The notes under the pieces were generated by a model that was not told the origin of the DNA, did no database searches, and saw nothing but the letters and a program-made list of their open reading frames with translations. This document shows positions 1 through 10,984 of a DNA stretch of 64,000 nucleotides, piece by piece. Origin of the DNA: Ophiodon elongatus (lineage: Eukaryota > Chordata > Actinopteri > Perciformes > Hexagrammidae); the NCBI GenBank assembly GCA_016806645.1, contig JACSYO010001003.1, positions 236,001 to 300,000 on the forward strand. The letters are read 5' to 3'. Position 1 is the stretch's first letter. Each line of letters opens with the position of its first letter. The position numbers and the translations under genes were made by a program.

Positions 1-254
1 CTACTCACCTGCAATGGTCAGACATTGCAGAGGACGCGTGTGTAGACTTGAAAACTGATCTCATCCGTGCACCGGCCTTGACGAATCCTGACTACGCGAA
101 ACCTTTTCAGCAGTTATGGCGTAACAGGGTGCCTCTAAGGATCCTGCGTCTGGGTGTTTAGGTCTCATACTGGTTTGTTGGTCGCACCGGTTTCACTCCT
201 TCCTCAGTTGTATTTGGTGGCTCATGGGGTTTCCATGTAGCCAGGGGGGAGGCA

Positions 255-900
255 ATGAAGGTATTGCAGGACATCTGGTGGTCCCCATACATGTTGCCCA
301 CAGTCAACAATTCTTTTGCAGATTGCACAGAACATAACATCAGAAAGTCGCATATTGCTCCGATAGGCCATATTCCAGGTCCAGATGGCCAATTCGGGCA
401 TATTGTTATTGATTTCATTGATATCAGTGAACAGGAAACGATTTGTGTTGGTGGTGATTGACAGATTCAGCAGGTGGTTTGAAGCCTGCCCAGCAGCCAA
501 AGCTGATGCTGTGTCTGTAGCTAAGTTTCTAACCAGAGAAGTCATTCAAGGTTCGGGATCCCAGACGAGATAAGCTCTGACAATGGCACGCACTTTGACA
601 ACGCGATAGTGAAAAAGATATGTCAGTCATTGAGGATCAAGCAGAGATAACTTGACAATAGGGGAATAATAATAATAATCTAAAATTATTTAATTTAATA
701 TGTAAATTCACTAAATTAGCTAAAGCAGAGATTAGGTTGTGTGTATCATCCCCAATCCCAGGGATTGGTAGAAAGAGCTAATGGTACGCTAAAAGCAAAA
801 CTAGCCCAAATCTGCAGAGAAACTAAAATGGACTGGCTGACTGCTTTGCCGCTTGCACTAATGACCATGAGAATGCAAACTAACCGCACCACTTGTTTTT
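255..900 (+). pseudogene. Retroviral integrase remnant
   Basis: The part of pol that joins viral DNA to host DNA, here broken. The end of the N-terminal zinc-binding region (DCTEHN near 320-340) is followed by the catalytic core. The first Asp lies in a DFIDIS stretch near 410-425, and a DRFSRWFEA stretch lies near 460-490. The second Asp lies in SDNGTHF near 575-600, and the Glu lies in a PQSQGLVERANGTLK-like stretch near 753-800. The reading frame changes near 440 and again near 560. A 74-bp AT-rich insertion (649-722) splits the core between the second Asp and the Glu. Not functional. Confidence 0.8.
649..732. mobile_element. Small AT-rich insertion with 10-bp direct repeat
   Basis: A 74-bp, very AT-rich stretch interrupts the integrase remnant. 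It is flanked by the 10-bp direct repeat AAGCAGAGAT at 639-648 and 723-732, and the retroviral reading resumes just after the second copy. This looks like a small insertion with target-site duplication. A polymerase-slippage event is an alternative. Confidence 0.5.
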
Positions 901-1402
901 AATGTTTAAATGAATGTTCTAAATTGGTTTTAAATCTTCTTTTCTGTTGCATTATGTTTTGATGCTTAATGGTTTTATGAGAAGTACTTTGAATTGCCTT
1001 GTAGTTGTATTAAAGAATCCCCGTTTGCAATGTATACCATGTAACCTTATATAATCTCGCTTGTATTGATTATCAGGTCTAACAGCCTGGAGAAAAAACA
1101 GCATATCCTGCCATTGATGAGTCAGTTGCTCTAAGTGACAAAGTAGAAGATAACCCTTATAACAGGGCACTCTTTTCTTATATACGTGTATGATGAAATG
1201 TTAGTTGGTAACTAGATATAAGTATTAGCAACCCCCTGTCCGCATCCCCAAGAAGACCGACCCACAGCAGCTCATGCATCATCAAAAAGGTGCTAGTAAC
1301 CTTATGCATGAGTGGGTCTCTGCTGTGCGTAAAGTACATGAACCAGAAGATTCGGAGGATAAAACATTTTTTCTGAGTGACTTCAGTCACTCAAGGGAGG
1401 AA

Positions 1403-2128
1403 TGTTGAAGGAAAATATTTTATGTTTATGCTTAATAAATGTCTCACGCTTAGGATAACTATGAAGCCGCATTAACACATATATTAGGTTTATTAAGAGC
1501 ACAATATTCATAGTTTTATGTATCTAATTAATCACTGACATAGTATTGTAAGTACATACATGAACCAGATCTCTAAGCAGGCCCATAGAAACCGGGGGGG
1601 GTCAGACAGACTCAGGAGATAAGGTACAGAGACGAGAGCCCAGTGAAGGCAGAAGACGGCAAGGTCACGATAAGTTAGCGCCTTAGGCTCAGCTGTTGTG
1701 GATATTATGGCTAGTAGCAGGAATATTATGGCACGGGAAAATAAACATGAGGCAGACAGTGAAATAATCAGTTTCGGTATTGAGACGGCGTCAACTGGTT
1801 AAAATGGCGTGCGTGAGACATTAGGTCACCTGATGCGAGGTCAAAATGGCCGCAGGGGGCGGGGTTAAGGGGTGGGACCGGGGGCTGAACCTGAATCAGA
1901 ATGTGTCATTATAAAATCTATGTCAATCTGAATGTTCGTGGGTTGTATTTCCGGACAGCAACTCGAGTTATTTGTAATCTGTGCATTGCAAATAAATCTA
2001 CGTGAATTGAACTTTGATCCAATCTCTCTGGTATTCTGTGGGTGGTCAATTACTGAGGTCCCGTAAGTGAGTTCCTGTGGCGCCTCACTAGCAGTCAGAT
2101 AGGAAATAGTTGTGAAGTTTATACAACA
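1403..2128 (+). repeat. 3' LTR of the endogenous retrovirus
   Basis: A 726-bp long terminal repeat. It begins TGTTG immediately after the purine tract and ends CAACA, giving perfect 5-bp inverted ends of the TG...CA type. Inside are a TATAAAA box at 1910-1916 and an AATAAA poly(A) signal at 1991-1996, in the order expected for U3-R-U5. The matching 5' LTR and the left target duplication are outside the window. Confidence 0.75.
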
Positions 2129-2183
2129 TTAGGTTTTAAGGAAGTTAGCCATCATCGAGCAGAATATGCAATAAATGAAAGAA

Positions 2184-2600
2184 ATTCAGGCACAACACCG
2201 GATACGCTGAACTGCTGCTGCATAGGCACAAACAACAGTCAGAGCCTTACTCCCCGCAACCCGCAGGTGCAGGGAGGCGACCCTCTGGTTCTCCGGGTAG
2301 AACTCCAACACGGCGGCGCTCAGCCGGGGGCTCGTGAGTATCCCCACTCCCGCCCGGCGCCTCTCACCCTGGGCAACTCCAGAAAAGGACAAAGTCCAAC
2401 CTTTCTCTAGGAGCTTGGTTCCAGAGCCAGTGCTGTGCGTGGAGGTGAGGCCAACTATATCTAGCTGGTACCGCTCTATCTCCTGCACCAGCTCCGGCTC
2501 TTTCCCCGCTAACGAGGTGACGTTCCACGTCCCTAGAGCTAGTCTATGCTGCCGGCGATCGGCTCGCCCAGGCCCCCTGCCCGGCCTGCCGTCCCGCCGA
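2184..2600 (-). mobile_element. LINE endonuclease-domain fragment
   Basis: Read on the minus strand, this stretch encodes the start of an apurinic-like endonuclease of a non-LTR retrotransposon. A WNVTSL motif sits near 2520-2535. It is followed by an EIERYQLDIVGL stretch, an RRAGVGIL stretch and a LTVVCAYA stretch. It is truncated at both ends and degrades after the last motif. It may belong to the same teleost LINE family as the fragment at 17.3-18.7 kb (I/Nimb-like is my guess). Confidence 0.7.
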
Positions 2601-3150
2601 GTTTAGTTTATTTAACTTCTCATTTACAATATGACAATTTAGATGCCTCACTTCTTAACAGTCCATATTTTGATTTAATTGTCAAACTTGTCATTATCTG
2701 TAGTGCATTGAAGCTTTGTTAACTAACCAGAATATTGATCTGTCTTGCAAGATCAAAGGTCAATAAAGGTCTTTGTGTGTTGGGTTTAACAGTAAAATGT
2801 AGAGCTTGTTAGTCCACAACAGTTGGAATGAGATAGAGAGGGGGATGAGGAAGACTGAAGCCACTAAGATCAACAAAAAGGGCAATAAAACAACTCCTCT
2901 TGAGGGGGTTTGATGCGCTCAACTATACGAGAGGGAGGAGAGAGGAGAGATCCAGAAATTCTCTTCCAAGTCTGCCCAAAGATCTTGAACCATAACAAGC
3001 TACATTTCTCAACAGATTTAAAACATCCTTGGCTAAAAGAATACCAATATATTAAGTTTCATGAACCGTTACATATATTGTTTGGTATAAACTATTTAAT
3101 TGTGACAGTTAGACAAGAAGCTTGACAAAAAGAAGTGCAGAAATTATTCA
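2601..3150. other. Intergenic, nothing recognised
   Basis: AT-rich sequence between the LINE fragment and the 3' end of crystallin gene A. I see no gene, RNA or clear repeat here. Confidence 0.5.
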
Positions 3151-3192
3151 TTTATTGGCATTTGATACATTCATTAAACATTTTGTGAACAT

Positions 3193-3921
3193 TTAGTTGC
3201 AAGAGTCCATGATGCGCCTCATGCTCATGAACTTCATGCCGCTCATGCCCATGTCCCTGAAGCTCCTGTACTCTCCGGGCCTCATGTACATCTGCCTGCC
3301 TCTGAACTGGGGCTGCTCGTACATCAGCCAGTGGCCGTCCATCACGTTGCAGGACTGGCAGTCGTTCATGCGGTAACGGTCCATGATGTTTTCGCAGTCC
3401 TCCATCAGCTCGTGACTCTGACCACCGAAGTTCTCCCTCTCGTAGATCTTCATCCTGAACTGTCCCTTGTGCTGTTTTGAAAAAACAAGATTTTTTTAAT
3501 GAATTTTTCAGAGTTAAAAAGGTAGCGCTTAAAGATCACCTTTTAAGGTCTGGTTTAAACCTACCATGGGGATCATACGGCAAGACCTGATGCAGTCCCT
3601 CATGCCCATCATGCTCTGGTAGTCGGAGTACTCGCCCCTCCTCATGAAGTACTGGCTTCCCATGAAGTTGGGGCGGTCGTAGACCATGAAGCAGCCGCTC
3701 TCCACCCTGCAGGAGTGACACCTGTTCAGGTAGGAGGTCATGTCAGAGCAGTCGCTCATGCACTCATAGGAGCGACCCTGGAAGTTCTTCTCCTCGTAGA
3801 AGATGATCTGAAAACAAGTGAATTGTAATGATTAGAAATAAAGCATTAAGGTGCATTCTGCTTATTACAAAACAATTTTTAATAGTACCTTTCCCCTCAT
3901 GTTCATGCCGGTGTTGCTCAT
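3193..3921 (-). CDS. crygm: Gamma-crystallin M, gene A
   Basis: A structural protein of lens fibre cells that packs at very high concentration to give a clear, high-refractive-index cytoplasm. Exons on the minus strand are 3921-3889, 3807-3565 and 3471-3193, with GT/AG introns of 81 and 93 bp, both phase 0. Exon 2 (81 codons) carries Greek keys 1-2 (opening IIFYEEKNFQG) and exon 3 carries keys 3-4 (opening HKGQFRMKIYEREN). Met is about 14% of residues. Only one of the four core Trp of gamma-crystallins remains (GHWLMYEQ), a gamma-M trait. The first in-frame ATG (3921) gives an 11-residue first exon (MSNTGMNMRGK). An internal ATG at 3900 would give MRGK. Predicted length is 184 (or 177) aa, ending IMDSCN. 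A poly(A) signal lies at 3151-3156 in reverse. Confidence 0.93.
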
Positions 3922-3980
3922 GTTGGATGTAGATGTGCTGCTGCTCCTGAACTGCCTACCTACCTGATTTAACCCTTTCC

Positions 3981-4047
3981 TTTTATACCTGACCAACGTA
4001 AAGAATCAGTGACTCCTCCCCCTCAGAGAACCCCATTACTCAGCAAC
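3981..4047 (-). promoter_or_regulatory. Promoter of gene A: TATA box and Maf half-site
   Basis: On the minus strand a TATAAAA box lies at 3987-3981. A GTTGCTGAGT stretch (4047-4038) lies about 52 bp further upstream and matches a Maf recognition half-site (TGCTGA). Large Maf proteins are established lens activators of crystallin genes. Unlike genes B-E, I see no SOX-like site between the two. Confidence 0.6.
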
Positions 4048-4089
4048 TCACCATTGAAACCAACAGAATGCAGAGGTTACATGCATTTT

Positions 4090-4620
4090 TCAGGGACTGG
4101 GTACCTCGTAGTCTTTAGAAATCCATTTTCTGTCATTACAGAAAGCATTCCCAACTCATGTGAATAGGTTGACCCATGTGACTGGTGAAAACTGTGTATG
4201 ACCTTTATGGCGCAGATATTTTCTGTATTTGGTTAAAGTGAGAATATGCTTGACGTGGTTCTGTTCCACTACCCATTTCAGAAATTTCTATTTAATAAAA
4301 AATACAGAAGTGCTTGCAGTAACTTGCTCTCAAACATAATCTGAAACTGGATGAAGAGAATGACTGGGTTCTACACACAAAATATAGTATGTTGTTGTTG
4401 TTCTTCAATGACACATTCAGTAGCAAAAGATAGTTCAACAGAGCCTCTAGACTTCATACTATAAATTTAAAAAAGGAGAGATATTCTATGATTGCATAAT
4501 TTGCTGCTGTGTGGTAACAGTTAAATACATTTAAACAACAGAGATGTCCATAGTACAAATAATTTTATTTCATGTTAGAGTCATAGGATAAACATTATGA
4601 AACAAATTGACAACAACATT
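4090..4620. other. Upstream of gene A, nothing recognised
   Basis: AT-rich, no coding potential or clear repeat seen. Confidence 0.4.
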
Positions 4621-4623
4621 TCA

Positions 4624-4624
4624 C

Positions 4625-4661
<37 letters not shown>

Positions 4662-4672
4662 CACACTATCTC
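4624..4672. repeat. TA microsatellite
   Basis: Alternating AT run with a single ATGTAT interruption. Confidence 0.9.
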
Positions 4673-4889
4673 TTATATATAATTATATCACTATTCACCG
4701 TTGAGGACCTATTTTTCTTTACTTCAGAAACTTATTTTCAGAAATATGAATCGAACACTTGTAGCTACCTTTTGTTTGTATTGCATAATTTTATTAAAAC
4801 ATGAGCAGGGGATTCTAACAACAACTAAGTAGGTCACTGTGATATGTACATTAAGTTACTTTCGGAAACTTTAAAAAATGTATGAAACG

Positions 4890-6042
4890 GTCTTAATTAA
4901 GGCCCGACAACATCATGGCCAGCAAAGGCCCTATTGAAACTGTCATGTTTCTTCTTTTTATTCTGCAATTGAATTGCCTTTTTGGGGGCTTTAATATATC
5001 CCAAAATTCCCCAAAATTGACATGCATATCAGGACTGGTGAAATATTTGATATTTTAGGGGTCTTGCATTTGGGTATAAAAAAATGGCTCTATAGCGCCC
5101 ACTCTAGAGTGTTTTTTGGCCACAGCTATCGCCCCCAATGACTTGAAATTTGACACACATGTCCAGTTCAGTCTGCTCAACAAAAAAGTCAATCAGAGCA
5201 TTAAGCTCCGCCTACTTAGATTTTCTGCCATTTTGAATTTTGTGAAAAACACATTTCTGCAAACTCCTCCTACATGCTTGGTCTGATTGATACCAAATTG
5301 ACTGTGGGCCATCATTTGATCAATGACATCAGATGTTATCAAAAGCTTGTTGATATCTCTTTGTGTTTAGAAAATATGGACCAATGAACCTCTAAGGGGT
5401 GTGGCTTAGTACATCAATACACATAACTTCAAAAACACTTGGCCTATCATTACCAGATTTGTAGCATATGTTCACATCGCATCCTTTAACTTACCCTGTC
5501 ATTTTCATTCTATTCAAACACTAGGGGGCACTGCAGTTAATCGCCCAATCTTTGCTTTTTTTTTTATTTTTCATCGTTTTCAGGCAACATTTTTGTTGGA
5601 GGAGTTCGTTAAAGTATACTTTAACAAAACAAATTGTATACTTTAACGAACTCCTATAAACATTTTGCAATCAACTTCAAATTTGGTCAGGATGATCTGA
5701 AGATCTTAATGATGAAAAGTAATCAAAATGGTGAGTTGTCATTGAACAGCCTTGACGTGGCGTGGCGGCCACTACACGCCCATTTCGTGCAGTTCGCCAA
5801 GAAAGAGGAAGTTGTTGTAACTCCAAAGTACATTATCCAATCTGCCCCAAATTTCTTTTGCATGATACTAGTTCAGGCCTGAACATAAGTCCATGCAAAA
5901 ATGTTCACATAGTCATAGCGCCACCTTCTGGCAAAAGGAAATTACACGTTTTATACTTTGATGTACTACTCCTAGCCAGTTCACCAGATCAGTCTCAAAT
6001 TTTGTAAGTAAAGTCTGAACACATTCATGATACTTTATCGTT
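4890..6042 (+). repeat. Dispersed teleost repeat, first (partial) tandem copy
   Basis: About 1.15 kb nearly identical to 6043 onward. Shared landmarks include the GGCCAGC...AAGGCCCTATT start, the GCATTTGGGTATAAAAAA stretch, repeated 'gcgccccctagagtg'-type segments and the end CACATTCATGATACTT. It stops where the second copy begins. No protein is supported; the short open frames are not conserved between copies. Confidence 0.75.
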
Positions 6043-8093
6043 AGGGCCCGAGCACCGACAACATCGGGCCAGCGAAGGCCCTATTCAAACGGTCATGTTT
6101 CTTCTTTTTATTCTGCAATTGAATTGCCTTTTTGGGGTCTTTATCATATCCCCAAACTCCCCAGAATTGACATGCATATCAGGACTGGTGAACATTTTTA
6201 TATTTTAGGGGTCTTGCATTTGGGTATAAAAAATGGCTCTATAGCGCCCCCTAGAGTGTTTTTTGGCCACAGCCATCGCCCCCAATGACTAATTGACTTG
6301 AAATTTGAAACACATGTCCAGTTCAGTCTGCTCAATAATAAAGTCAATCAGAGCATTAAGCTCCGCCCACTTAGATTTTCCACCATTTTGAATTTTGTGA
6401 AAAACACATTTCTGCAAACTCCTCCTACATGCTTGGTCTGATTGATACCAAATTCGCTGTGGACCATCATTTGATCAATGACATCAAATGTTATCAAAAG
6501 CTTGTTGATATCTCATTGTGTTTAGAAAATATGGACCAATGAACCGCTAAGGGGCGTAGCTTAGTACATCAATATACATAACTTCAAAAACACTTGGCCT
6601 ATCATCACCAAATTTGTAGCATATGTTCACATCGCATCCTTCAACTTACCCTGTCATTTTCATTTTATTCAAACACTAGGGGGCGCTACAGTTAATCACT
6701 CAATGTTTGCTTTTTTAGCCATTTTTCAGCGTTTTCAGGCAAAATTATCGTTTTTCCAATTTTTGTAAAGTATACTTTAACGAACTCCTCCTACAAAAAT
6801 TTTGCGATCAACTTCAAATTTGGTCAGGATGATCTATGAAAAGTTATCAAAATGGTGAGTTGTCATTGAACAGCCTTGACGTGGCGTGGTGACCATTACA
6901 CGCCCATTTCGTGCAGTTCACCAAGAAAGAGGAAGTTGTTGTAACTCCAAAGTACATTATCCAATCTGCCCCAAATTTATTTTGCATGACACTAGTTCAG
7001 GCCTGAACATAAGTCCATGCAAACATTTTCACATAGTCATAGCGCCACCTTCTGGCAAAAGGAAATTACACGTTTTATACTTTGATGTACTACTCCTAGC
7101 CAGTTGATCAGATCCGTCTCAAATTTTGTAAGTAAAGTCTGAACACATTCATGATACTTCATCATGAATATTGTGTCTTCTCGTTGAATGCTGTTGCTGT
7201 GGCAACCCATCATTTGCCATGAAAAAAGAAGCTGATTTCTCTGTGGCTTAGGATGGTCAAAACCTCATGTGACTTTCCACACATGTCAAAGGTGATGCAA
7301 ATAAATATTTGATATGGTTTTTGGCCTTTGCTGTCATAAATTGCCTCAATAGCGCCCCCTACACATTTTAAAAAGAGCAGGCCCAGCGCTACGTTTCCCC
7401 TACATGAAGATTTAAAAATAAGTCTCTTGGAACCATGCTCTAAACCATACCGGAAGTTGGCCATTTTTATTTTTCCTTTCTTTTCTTTTTACATTTCTAG
7501 GCGCTATACTTTAACAAACTCATCCCAGGGAATTTGTCAGATCCACTTGAAATTTGTCAGTACAATCTAAAGACCTTTGTGATTAAAAGTTATCAAAAGG
7601 TTTACGTTTGACGGAACCGCATAGCCATGGCGTGGTGGCCATTTTACGTGTATTTTCCATTAAACATGCTCATGTAACTCCACTGGACTTGCTCAAATCT
7701 GCCCCAAACTAGCCATGCTTGATAAAAGTTAAAAAGATAAAAAGAGTTTGTCGACAAGCCAATTTTACTCAGTCATACCGCCACCTACTGGCAACAGGAA
7801 GTATGTGTTATGTGACAAACACCATCCGATATACATGACATTTACGTGATGTTCTCCACACTTATTATAAAGCAGTATAATGCATGTTGACGCATGTTAT
7901 TTAGTGCCATACAATGGTTACAGGAAGTAGTGGACTATTTACAAAGCATAATATCCACCGTCACTCCATGCAGGATAAAAACGTCTGACTCGTGGATGCT
8001 TTTTCCGATGGTCGCAGATATTCTCAGCCAGTACCCCCGACATGCGCAAAGATGCGAGGGCCCGTACATCGCTGCTTGCAGCTTTAATTTATA
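6043..8093 (+). repeat. Dispersed teleost repeat, second (longer) copy
   Basis: Starts TTAGGGCCCGAGCACCGAC and ends with the GAGGGCCCGTACATCGC / TTGCAGCTTTAA-type terminus that I recall as a very common interspersed repeat of teleost genomes. It is about 2.05 kb. Its first 1.1 kb duplicates 4890-6042. The class (DNA transposon or other) is not determinable by eye. Confidence 0.65.
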
Positions 8094-8420
8094 ATTGATC
8101 TCTCGATTTGACCTCGCAAGCAAACAAGACCACCAGCTGAGAATATTGGCTATTTCTAAATAGTCAATCTTAATGCCCGTTATCAGGCTCGAATTCACCG
8201 TGAAAGCGTGAAATAAAATTAAAAAAAATATATGTCGTCAATATTACATATTCATACCGTTTGTATATTAATTTTGGTTCTCTATCGTATTGTGACATTT
8301 TTATATAATTCAAATAAGCCCAGTGGGTTTTCTGCCTCTTCCTGCACTGTGATATTATTCATCTCTGTTGTGTTTGTGTATTTTATTAAATTGTGCAAAA
8401 TAAACTAAAGTTAACTATAA
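8094..8420. other. Nothing recognised
   Basis: AT-rich spacer between two repeat-like blocks. Confidence 0.35.
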
Positions 8421-8810
8421 CGAGATGAAACGATTAACAGCATGCAGCTTCACCAGAAACTCCTTCAGCTCAGACTCTAGCGGGGCCCCCAGGAGCGACC
8501 AGCCCACTACGGAGAGACCCAGATCTGGCTTTGCTGCTGCCTTTGACCTGCAATCAGAGCTCCGGCGGGAAGAACTGAGCTCAACCCCCGATAGAACGCA
8601 GACACCCCGCTGCTGGAGACCCAGGCTGTATTGCTGGACCTGCTGCAGGAGTCGAGGCACGGGAGAACCAGAACCAGGACTGAGCGGGGAAGTCTGCAGT
8701 AAAAAGAGGTTTTCTAATGGGAATCTGGTGCTCTGAAACACTACCACTTTTGTCCACAGGGACCGCCAAAATCAACACAAAATGAATATTCTTCACAGTA
8801 GCTTTAAGTT
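8421..8810. repeat. GC-rich block, probable dispersed repeat
   Basis: A GC-rich island in AT-rich surroundings, open in frames on both strands without a recognisable protein. Its right edge (CACTACCACTTTTGTCCACA followed by an AGTAGCTTTAA end) resembles interspersed teleost repeats. An unrelated unique sequence is possible. Confidence 0.35.
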
Positions 8811-10030
8811 AACGAGATATCACACAAATTTAACAATTTGGAACATTTACTTATTTGCACTCGGGAGCCCAAAAGCGACTTTCCCAATCCCGTCTGCTTC
8901 AAGATAAAGAGCTTGTTTTGCAGTATGTGTGTTTTTTGTTGTTGTTGTGCGATTCATGTGAGTGTATGTTTTGTTGATATGTTTAGTGTATTGTGGGTTG
9001 CAAACTGTCTTTCAGCTATATGAAGACAAAGAGCCTGCAACCTTATAAAACAAACTGAAATTGGCCACAAAAGCAAGTGGATTATGAGCAGCTTGACAAT
9101 GTATACTGTCCCCAAAATATAAAAGATATGCCAATGCAGAAAAACACAACAGTAGCTAATATAGGCAAAAAGTTCAGTGTTTTTAACAAGAAAGTACACA
9201 TCGTTGTGTAAAGATTTCCCAAACGGCGATATTAAACATTCTAAATGAAAGGGGTTTATCTCCATTGGAGCATGAATGTGCTCAGCAAATTTTGAAGCAA
9301 TCAGTTTATACGTTTATATAACTTAAATGCATATTTGATAAAAGGTTCATCCTCTCGGGCAGCATAATTGTGCTCAGTAACTTTGTCAGACACGTAGATT
9401 TTTATATTTTGTGTGGACTGGTGTTGGGGCCAGAGAAAAGGTCAGCAAAGGTCAGAGTCAACAAAAGCCTTTGAAGTAATACACTGGATAACATAAATTA
9501 AGTGTTGCTGAGGTGCAGTTTTGAACAGACAATGGCACTAGAGTAAAGGTCAAGAGGTCATCAAAATCCCTGGACTCCATCCTTATATATACATCAATAT
9601 ATTCCTACTTTCCTATTTCGGCCCCTAAATATCAAGACATTTAAAAGCATTGCCACATATACTCCATGATGATGTATTGTACCAATGTTTTATACTATGG
9701 GCCTTAATATGTATTTGGTTACAACATAAATGACCAAAGGTTCTTTTATTCATTCTAGAACAGGGTGACGTCTTTGGTTAATAATATACCTTCTTTCATT
9801 AATCATAGTGTGGTCAATTTCCTTCCGTAGAAGAAAATACTGTGTACTAAGTGCACCAATTGCTGCATCAGAATAACAGTCTTTTCTATAATCTTTCACA
9901 AATTTAAAGGATTTTTTCTGATGTAAAAAGAAAAAACATGCCAAATATCTTGCATGTACTACTATGATACAGTTATCGCTGCATGTACTAAATTCATGTT
10001 AAATGACGCAACAGGTAGATATATTTTGTC
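8811..10030. other. Intergenic between gene A repeats and gene B, nothing recognised
   Basis: About 1.2 kb of AT-rich sequence without gene, RNA or clear repeat structure. Confidence 0.4.
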
Positions 10031-10081
10031 AAAAAGATTTTATTATTTTGGTTTATTTAGACATATTGTACATTACTGTTT

Positions 10082-10806
10082 TTACATATCAGTGATGCGC
10101 CTCATGCTCATGAACTTCATGCCGCTCATGCCCATGTCCCTGAAGCTCCTGTACTCTCCGGGCCTCATGTACATCTGCTTGCCTCTGAACTGGGGCTGCT
10201 CGTACATCAGCCAGTGGCCGTCCATCACGTTGCAGGACTGGCACTCGTTCATGCGGTAACGGTCCATGATGTTGTCACAGTCCTCGTTCAGCTCGTTACT
10301 CTGACCACCGAAGTTCTCCCTCTCGTAGATCTTCATCCTGAACTGTCCCCTGTGCTGTTGTTGTTGTTTTTTTGTGAATAAAAACAAATTAATATCACGA
10401 TTCGTGGGAGTTGTCACTCATAGTGTGATGGATGCTGTTTGATACCTACCATGGGGATCATACGGCAAGACCTGATGCAGTCCCTCATGCCCATCATGCT
10501 CATGTAGTCGGAGTACTCGCCCCTCTTCATGAAGTACTGGTTCCCCATGTAGTTGGTGCGCTCGTAGACCATGAAGCAGCCGCTCTCCACCCTGCAGGAG
10601 TGACACCTGTTCAGGTAGGAGGACATGTCAGAGCAGTCGCTGGTGGTCTCATAGGAGCGACCCTGGAAGTTCTTCTCCTCGTAAAAGATGATCTGAAAAA
10701 GGAAAACAGAGGAAAAAGGCATTTAGTCTCAAAGATAAATTGATATAGTTGATAATAAATAAAAAATAAACGGTGAGGTGAATGTTCTTACCTTGCCCAT
10801 GGTCAT
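10082..10806 (-). CDS. crygm: Gamma-crystallin M, gene B
   Basis: Lens structural protein. Exons on the minus strand are 10806-10792, 10692-10450 and 10354-10082, with introns of 99 and 95 bp, both phase 0 with GT/AG ends. Exon 1 encodes MTMGK. A second ATG two codons later would give MGK. Exon 2 (81 codons) and exon 3 (90 codons plus stop) each encode two Greek keys, with openings IIFYEEKNFQG and HRGQFRMKIYEREN. About 176 aa, Met-rich, with one core Trp (GHWLMYEQ). The C-terminus ends early at RRITDM, lacking the SC or SCN tail of its relatives. Exon 3 differs from gene C at only about five bases over some 255. Poly(A) signals in reverse lie at 10039-10044 and 10052-10057. Confidence 0.93.
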
Positions 10807-10876
10807 GATTGTGGTGTTGGTGGTTCAGAGAACGATGTTGCTGGTAAACTGATGTCGGTCCTGTTTTAACTGTTAC

Positions 10877-10940
10877 TTTTATACCTGACCAAACCCACAG
10901 AATATGTGGCCTGTATTGTGTAAACCCCTGACCAAGCAAC
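10877..10940 (-). promoter_or_regulatory. Promoter of gene B: TATA, SOX-like and Maf-like sites
   Basis: Minus-strand TATAAAA at 10883-10877, ACAATA (SOX-like) at 10919-10914 and GTTGCTTGGT (Maf-like, one base off the consensus half-site) at 10940-10931. Order and spacing match genes C, D and E. Confidence 0.55.
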
Positions 10941-10984
10941 ATGGTATAGAGGCCTATAGAGTGCACAGGGGCGTTTGTCACATT

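Larger units (their letters stand above)
1..1402 (+). mobile_element. 3' internal part of an endogenous retrovirus, degenerate
   Basis: This is the 3' part of a retrovirus-like element whose 5' end lies outside the window. Around 41-110 the plus strand reads like the boundary between reverse transcriptase and RNase H (a conserved DLKTDLIRAPAL stretch). From about 255 it reads as an integrase. Between about 900 and 1,390 no frame is recognisable, although a short open stretch (about 1,235-1,405) could be the tail of a downstream gene. Bases 1393-1402 form a purine run directly before the LTR and fit a polypurine tract. Stops and frame changes show it is dead. The integrase style suggests a fish class I/epsilon-like retrovirus rather than a Ty3 element, but this is inference. 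Confidence 0.75.

Noticed and set aside
8415..8747. Overlapping open frames on both strands in a GC-rich block
   Set aside because: No domain. The right edge looks like a dispersed repeat, so I list it only as a repeat candidate.
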